Assembly: GCA_900771365.1 (NCBI GenBank) | Contig: CAAGNU010000276.1 | Location: 1 to 41,340 of the forward strand | Reading direction: 5' to 3' | Source: Bacteroidales bacterium | Lineage (GTDB): Bacteria; Bacteroidota; Bacteroidia; Bacteroidales; P3 | DNA: 41,340 nt | Shown: positions 39,130-41,340 of the stretch, piece by piece | Layout of the letters: every line of letters starts with the position of its first letter | Position numbering within the stretch: the stretch's first letter is position 1 | Notes under the pieces: model-generated | The model's input: only the letters and a program-made list of their open reading frames with translations | The model's database searches: none | What the model was told of the DNA's origin: nothing | Translations under genes and position numbers: made by a program

Positions 39130-40923
39130 ATGGATTATAAGAATGTGCAACCTTTAGCAGATTTTGACTGGTCTGCTATCGACAAAAAAGAAGAAGTCAA
39201 CAATGAACAGGCCAAGAAAATGACCGAGCAGTACGAGCAGACCTTCAACGCTTTCACCGAGCAGGAAGTTATCGAAGGCACTATCGTCAGCATTAGCGAC
39301 CGCGAGGCAGTCGTCAACATCGGATTCAAGAGCGACGGCGTCATCCCCGCTTCCGAACTTCGCTACAACCCCGAATTCAAGGCTGGTGATAAGATCCAGG
39401 TCTACGTTGAGAGCCAGGAAGACTCTAACGGCCAGCTCCTCCTCTCCCACAAGAAGGCTCGCATCCTCAAGTCTTGGGACCGCGTCAACGAGGCTTACGA
39501 GAGCCAGGAAATCATTACCGGTTACGTCAAGAGCCGCACCAAGGGCGGTCTCATCGTTACCGTTTTCGACAACATCGAGGCCTTCCTCCCCGGTTCTCAG
39601 ATCGATGTCAAACCCATCCGCGACTATGATGTCTTCGTCGACAAGACCATGGAGTTCAAAGTCGTCAAAATCAACCACGAATACAAGAACGTCGTTGTTT
39701 CCCACAAAGCCCTTATCGAAGACGAAATCGAGGCTCAGAAAGCTGAGATTATCAGCCACCTCGAAAAAGGTCAGGTTCTCGAAGGCACCGTTAAGAACAT
39801 CACTCCTTATGGTGTGTTCATCGACCTTGGTGGCGTAGACGGCCTCGTCCACATCACCGACCTCTCTTGGGGCCGTGTCTCCGATCCTAAGGACATCGTT
39901 GAACTCGACCAGAAGATCAACGTCGTCATCCTCGACTTCGATGAGGCTAAGCACCGCATCGCACTCGGTATCAAGCAGCTCACTCCTCACCCCTGGGATG
40001 CTCTCGATGCCAACATCAAGGAAGGTGACCACGTTACCGGTAAGGTCGTCGTTATCGCCGACTACGGCGCTTTCGTTGAGGTCGTTCCCGGCGTGGAAGG
40101 CCTCATCCATGTCTCTGAGATGAGCTGGAGCCAGCACCTCCGCAGCGCTCAGGACTTCCTCAAGGTCGGCCAGGACGTCGAAGCTGTCGTCCTCACCCTC
40201 GACCGCGAGCAGCGTAAGATGAGCCTCGGTATCAAGCAGCTCATGCCCGATCCCTGGATGTCCATCTCCGACAAATATCCCGTGGGCAGCAAGCATACCG
40301 CCGTCGTCCGCAACTTCACCAACTTCGGCATTTTCGTCGAACTTGAAGAAGGCGTTGATGGCCTCATCCACATTTCCGACCTCTCCTGGAGCAAGAAGAT
40401 CAAGCACCCCGCAGAGTTCACCAAGATTGGCGAATCCATCGAGGTCGTGGTCCTCGAAGTCGATGCTGAAAACCGTCGTCTCAGCCTCGGACACAAGCAG
40501 CTCGAAGAGAATCCTTGGGACGTTTACGAGAGCCTCTTCTCCGTGGGTGCCGTCCATCAGGGCACTATCGCTACCTTGAACGACAAGGGCGCTACCATCA
40601 CCCTGCCTTACGGCGTGGAAGGTTTCGCTCCCATGCGTCACCTCGACAAGGCCGACAAGTCCAAGGCTCGCCAGGGCGAAACCCTCGACTTCAAGGTCAT
40701 CGAGTTCTCCAAGGAAAACAAGAAAATCGTTGTCTCCCACACCCGCACCCATCAGGACAGCGTTGAGGGCGGCAAGAACGAGAGCGAAGACGCTAAGAAG
40801 GACCGCGCTACCAAGAAGACCGTTAAGAAGATTAACGAGACCCTTGAGAAGACCACCCTTGGCGACCTCAGCGTACTCGCAAGCCTGAAGGAAGAAATCG
40901 AAAAAGAGGCTAAAGGCGAATAA
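39130..40923 (+). CDS. rpsA: 30S ribosomal protein S1
   Basis: S1 binds mRNA on the small ribosomal subunit, important where Shine-Dalgarno sequences are weak, as in this phylum. The 597-residue protein contains six S1 RNA-binding repeats, starting near 47, 131, 217, 302, 388 and 475. The central ones are the most typical (TPYGVFIDLGGVDGLVHI, YGAFVEVVPGVEGLIHVSEMSW, FGIFVELEEGVDGLIHISDLSW). The first and last are more divergent, as usual. A Lys-rich tail follows. The complete antisense frame on the opposite strand is a coding shadow. Confidence 0.96.
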   Translation: MDYKNVQPLADFDWSAIDKKEEVNNEQAKKMTEQYEQTFNAFTEQEVIEGTIVSISDREAVVNIGFKSDGVIPASELRYNPEFKAGDKIQVYVESQEDSNGQLLLSHKKARILKSWDRVNEAYESQEIITGYVKSRTKGGLIVTVFDNIEAFLPGSQIDVKPIRDYDVFVDKTMEFKVVKINHEYKNVVVSHKALIEDEIEAQKAEIISHLEKGQVLEGTVKNITPYGVFIDLGGVDGLVHITDLSWGRVSDPKDIVELDQKINVVILDFDEAKHRIALGIKQLTPHPWDALDANIKEGDHVTGKVVVIADYGAFVEVVPGVEGLIHVSEMSWSQHLRSAQDFLKVGQDVEAVVLTLDREQRKMSLGIKQLMPDPWMSISDKYPVGSKHTAVVRNFTNFGIFVELEEGVDGLIHISDLSWSKKIKHPAEFTKIGESIEVVVLEVDAENRRLSLGHKQLEENPWDVYESLFSVGAVHQGTIATLNDKGATITLPYGVEGFAPMRHLDKADKSKARQGETLDFKVIEFSKENKKIVVSHTRTHQDSVEGGKNESEDAKKDRATKKTVKKINETLEKTTLGDLSVLASLKEEIEKEAKGE

Positions 40924-40964
40924 GAAGCCAGCCACTCACAAGAATTCATCTTTCTTATAATATC

Positions 40965-40995
40965 AAGCCGCGGCACACATTGCCGCGGCTTTTTT
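40965..40995 (+). terminator. Rho-independent terminator of rpsA
   Basis: AAGCCGCGGCA and TGCCGCGGCTT form a perfect stem around CACAT, followed by a T-run. It lies 41 bases after the rpsA stop. Confidence 0.92.
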
Positions 40996-41037
40996 CGTGG
41001 CCTCGGCCGCCAACGCTCAAGCCACCCCATTCCTTCT

Positions 41038-41117
41038 CCTTCTTCAGCGCTCACCTCTCAACGCTTGCCCCTCGCACCTTGTCCCTTACCCATCCTTCTT
41101 CAGCGCTTACCTCTCAA
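41038..41117. repeat. Direct repeat after rpsA
   Basis: CCTTCTTCAGCGCTCACCTC plus TCAA (41038-41061) recurs at 41094-41117 with one mismatch in 24 bases, 56 bases apart. It lies in the 417-base gap to the window end, where no gene is seen. Confidence 0.75.
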
Positions 41118-41184
41118 GGGCTTCTCCGGCTTCTCTGAAATGTTAAAATCACAGTTCCGCAAAGGCAAAAAATGGCTCAAAGAA

Positions 41185-41225
41185 GTTCCGCCTTACCTTC
41201 GCTCTATCTTCGCTCAAGCTTCGCT
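41185..41225 (+). repeat. Dispersed repeat, copy C
   Basis: GTTCCGCCTTACCTTCGC and following CTTCGCT units (TCTATCTTCGCT, CAAGCTTCGCT) match the tandem CTACCTTCGC units of copies A and B. GTTAAAATC lies about 45 bases upstream, like the GTTAAAT near copy B. Confidence 0.65.
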
Positions 41226-41289
41226 CCTTAAGTTCAAGTAACAAATGCAACAAGTGCTGAAAAAGAGGTGTGAATTTCTTAAAAAAGAT

Positions 41290-41334
41290 AAAGAGAAAAC
41301 ACCGAAATCAAAAAAAAACGGACGTTTTCTCTTT
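41290..41334. repeat. 11-bp inverted repeat at the window end
   Basis: AAAGAGAAAAC (41290-41300) and GTTTTCTCTTT (41324-41334) form a perfect stem around an A-rich 23-base loop. It could be a terminator for a gene beyond the window or the end of a mobile element. Confidence 0.5.
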
Positions 41335-41340
41335 AATTCA

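Noticed and set aside
39154..40935. Complete 593-residue open frame antisense to rpsA
   Set aside because: It is a shadow of the strongly codon-biased rpsA gene. It has an improbable composition (very rich in Asp, Val and Leu), no start signal and no domain.

Overview
The window comes from the chromosome of a Bacteroidales bacterium, probably a gut or rumen type of the Prevotellaceae kind or a close relative. The evidence is as follows. Several promoters carry the Bacteroidetes -7 box TAnnTTTG, and there are almost no Shine-Dalgarno sequences. There are many lipoproteins with short signal peptides and a C10 peptidase with a type IX secretion (T9SS) sorting tail. FtsZ has a Bacteroidales-type extended C-terminal region, and the division genes follow Bacteroidetes order. 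No tRNA, rRNA or CRISPR array was seen.

Layout. 1-4.9 kb, mixed housekeeping: the end of an AlbA/RecG-like regulator with a KTTE repeat, lipocalin Blc, a CxxC lipoprotein, tRNA thiolase MnmA and an EamA transporter. 5.0-20.4 kb, a full division and cell wall (dcw) cluster on the minus strand, transcribed mraZ-rsmH-ftsL-ftsI-murE-mraY-(murD remnant)-ftsW-murG-murC-ftsQ-ftsA-ftsZ. It makes the lipid-linked peptidoglycan precursor and assembles the FtsZ/FtsA ring, the FtsQ/FtsL complex and the FtsW/FtsI synthase. 20.4-25.6 kb, an accessory and decayed stretch: a dead IS4-like transposase fragment, a small peptide gene, a large surface lipoprotein broken into pieces, and AT-rich palindromic DNA. 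25.6-29.0 kb: a small membrane protein, nadB (first step of NAD synthesis) and a PatB/MalY-type C-S lyase. 29.0-33.2 kb: half of an F-type ATP synthase operon, atpE-F-H-A-G, without atpB, atpD or atpC. 33.6-38.8 kb: a T9SS-secreted C10 protease, an FHS-family sugar transporter and a small lipoprotein. 39-41 kb: rpsA with a structured leader, then repeat-rich intergenic DNA.

Most unusual points. (1) The gene in the murD slot encodes only the C-terminal third of MurD, with its key motifs altered, so the real MurD must lie elsewhere or be replaced. (2) Many intergenic regions hold degenerate tandem arrays with a strict 7-base period. Two related copies of a longer repeat after rsmH and ftsL differ in length by exactly 7 bases, and one array sits at the break point of the split lipoprotein gene. 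(3) Three TTGG motifs spaced exactly 10 bases apart upstream of mraZ look like the MraZ operator. (4) Another dispersed repeat with the core cttcgccctaccttcgc occurs three times. No defence system, prophage or biosynthetic cluster was found.
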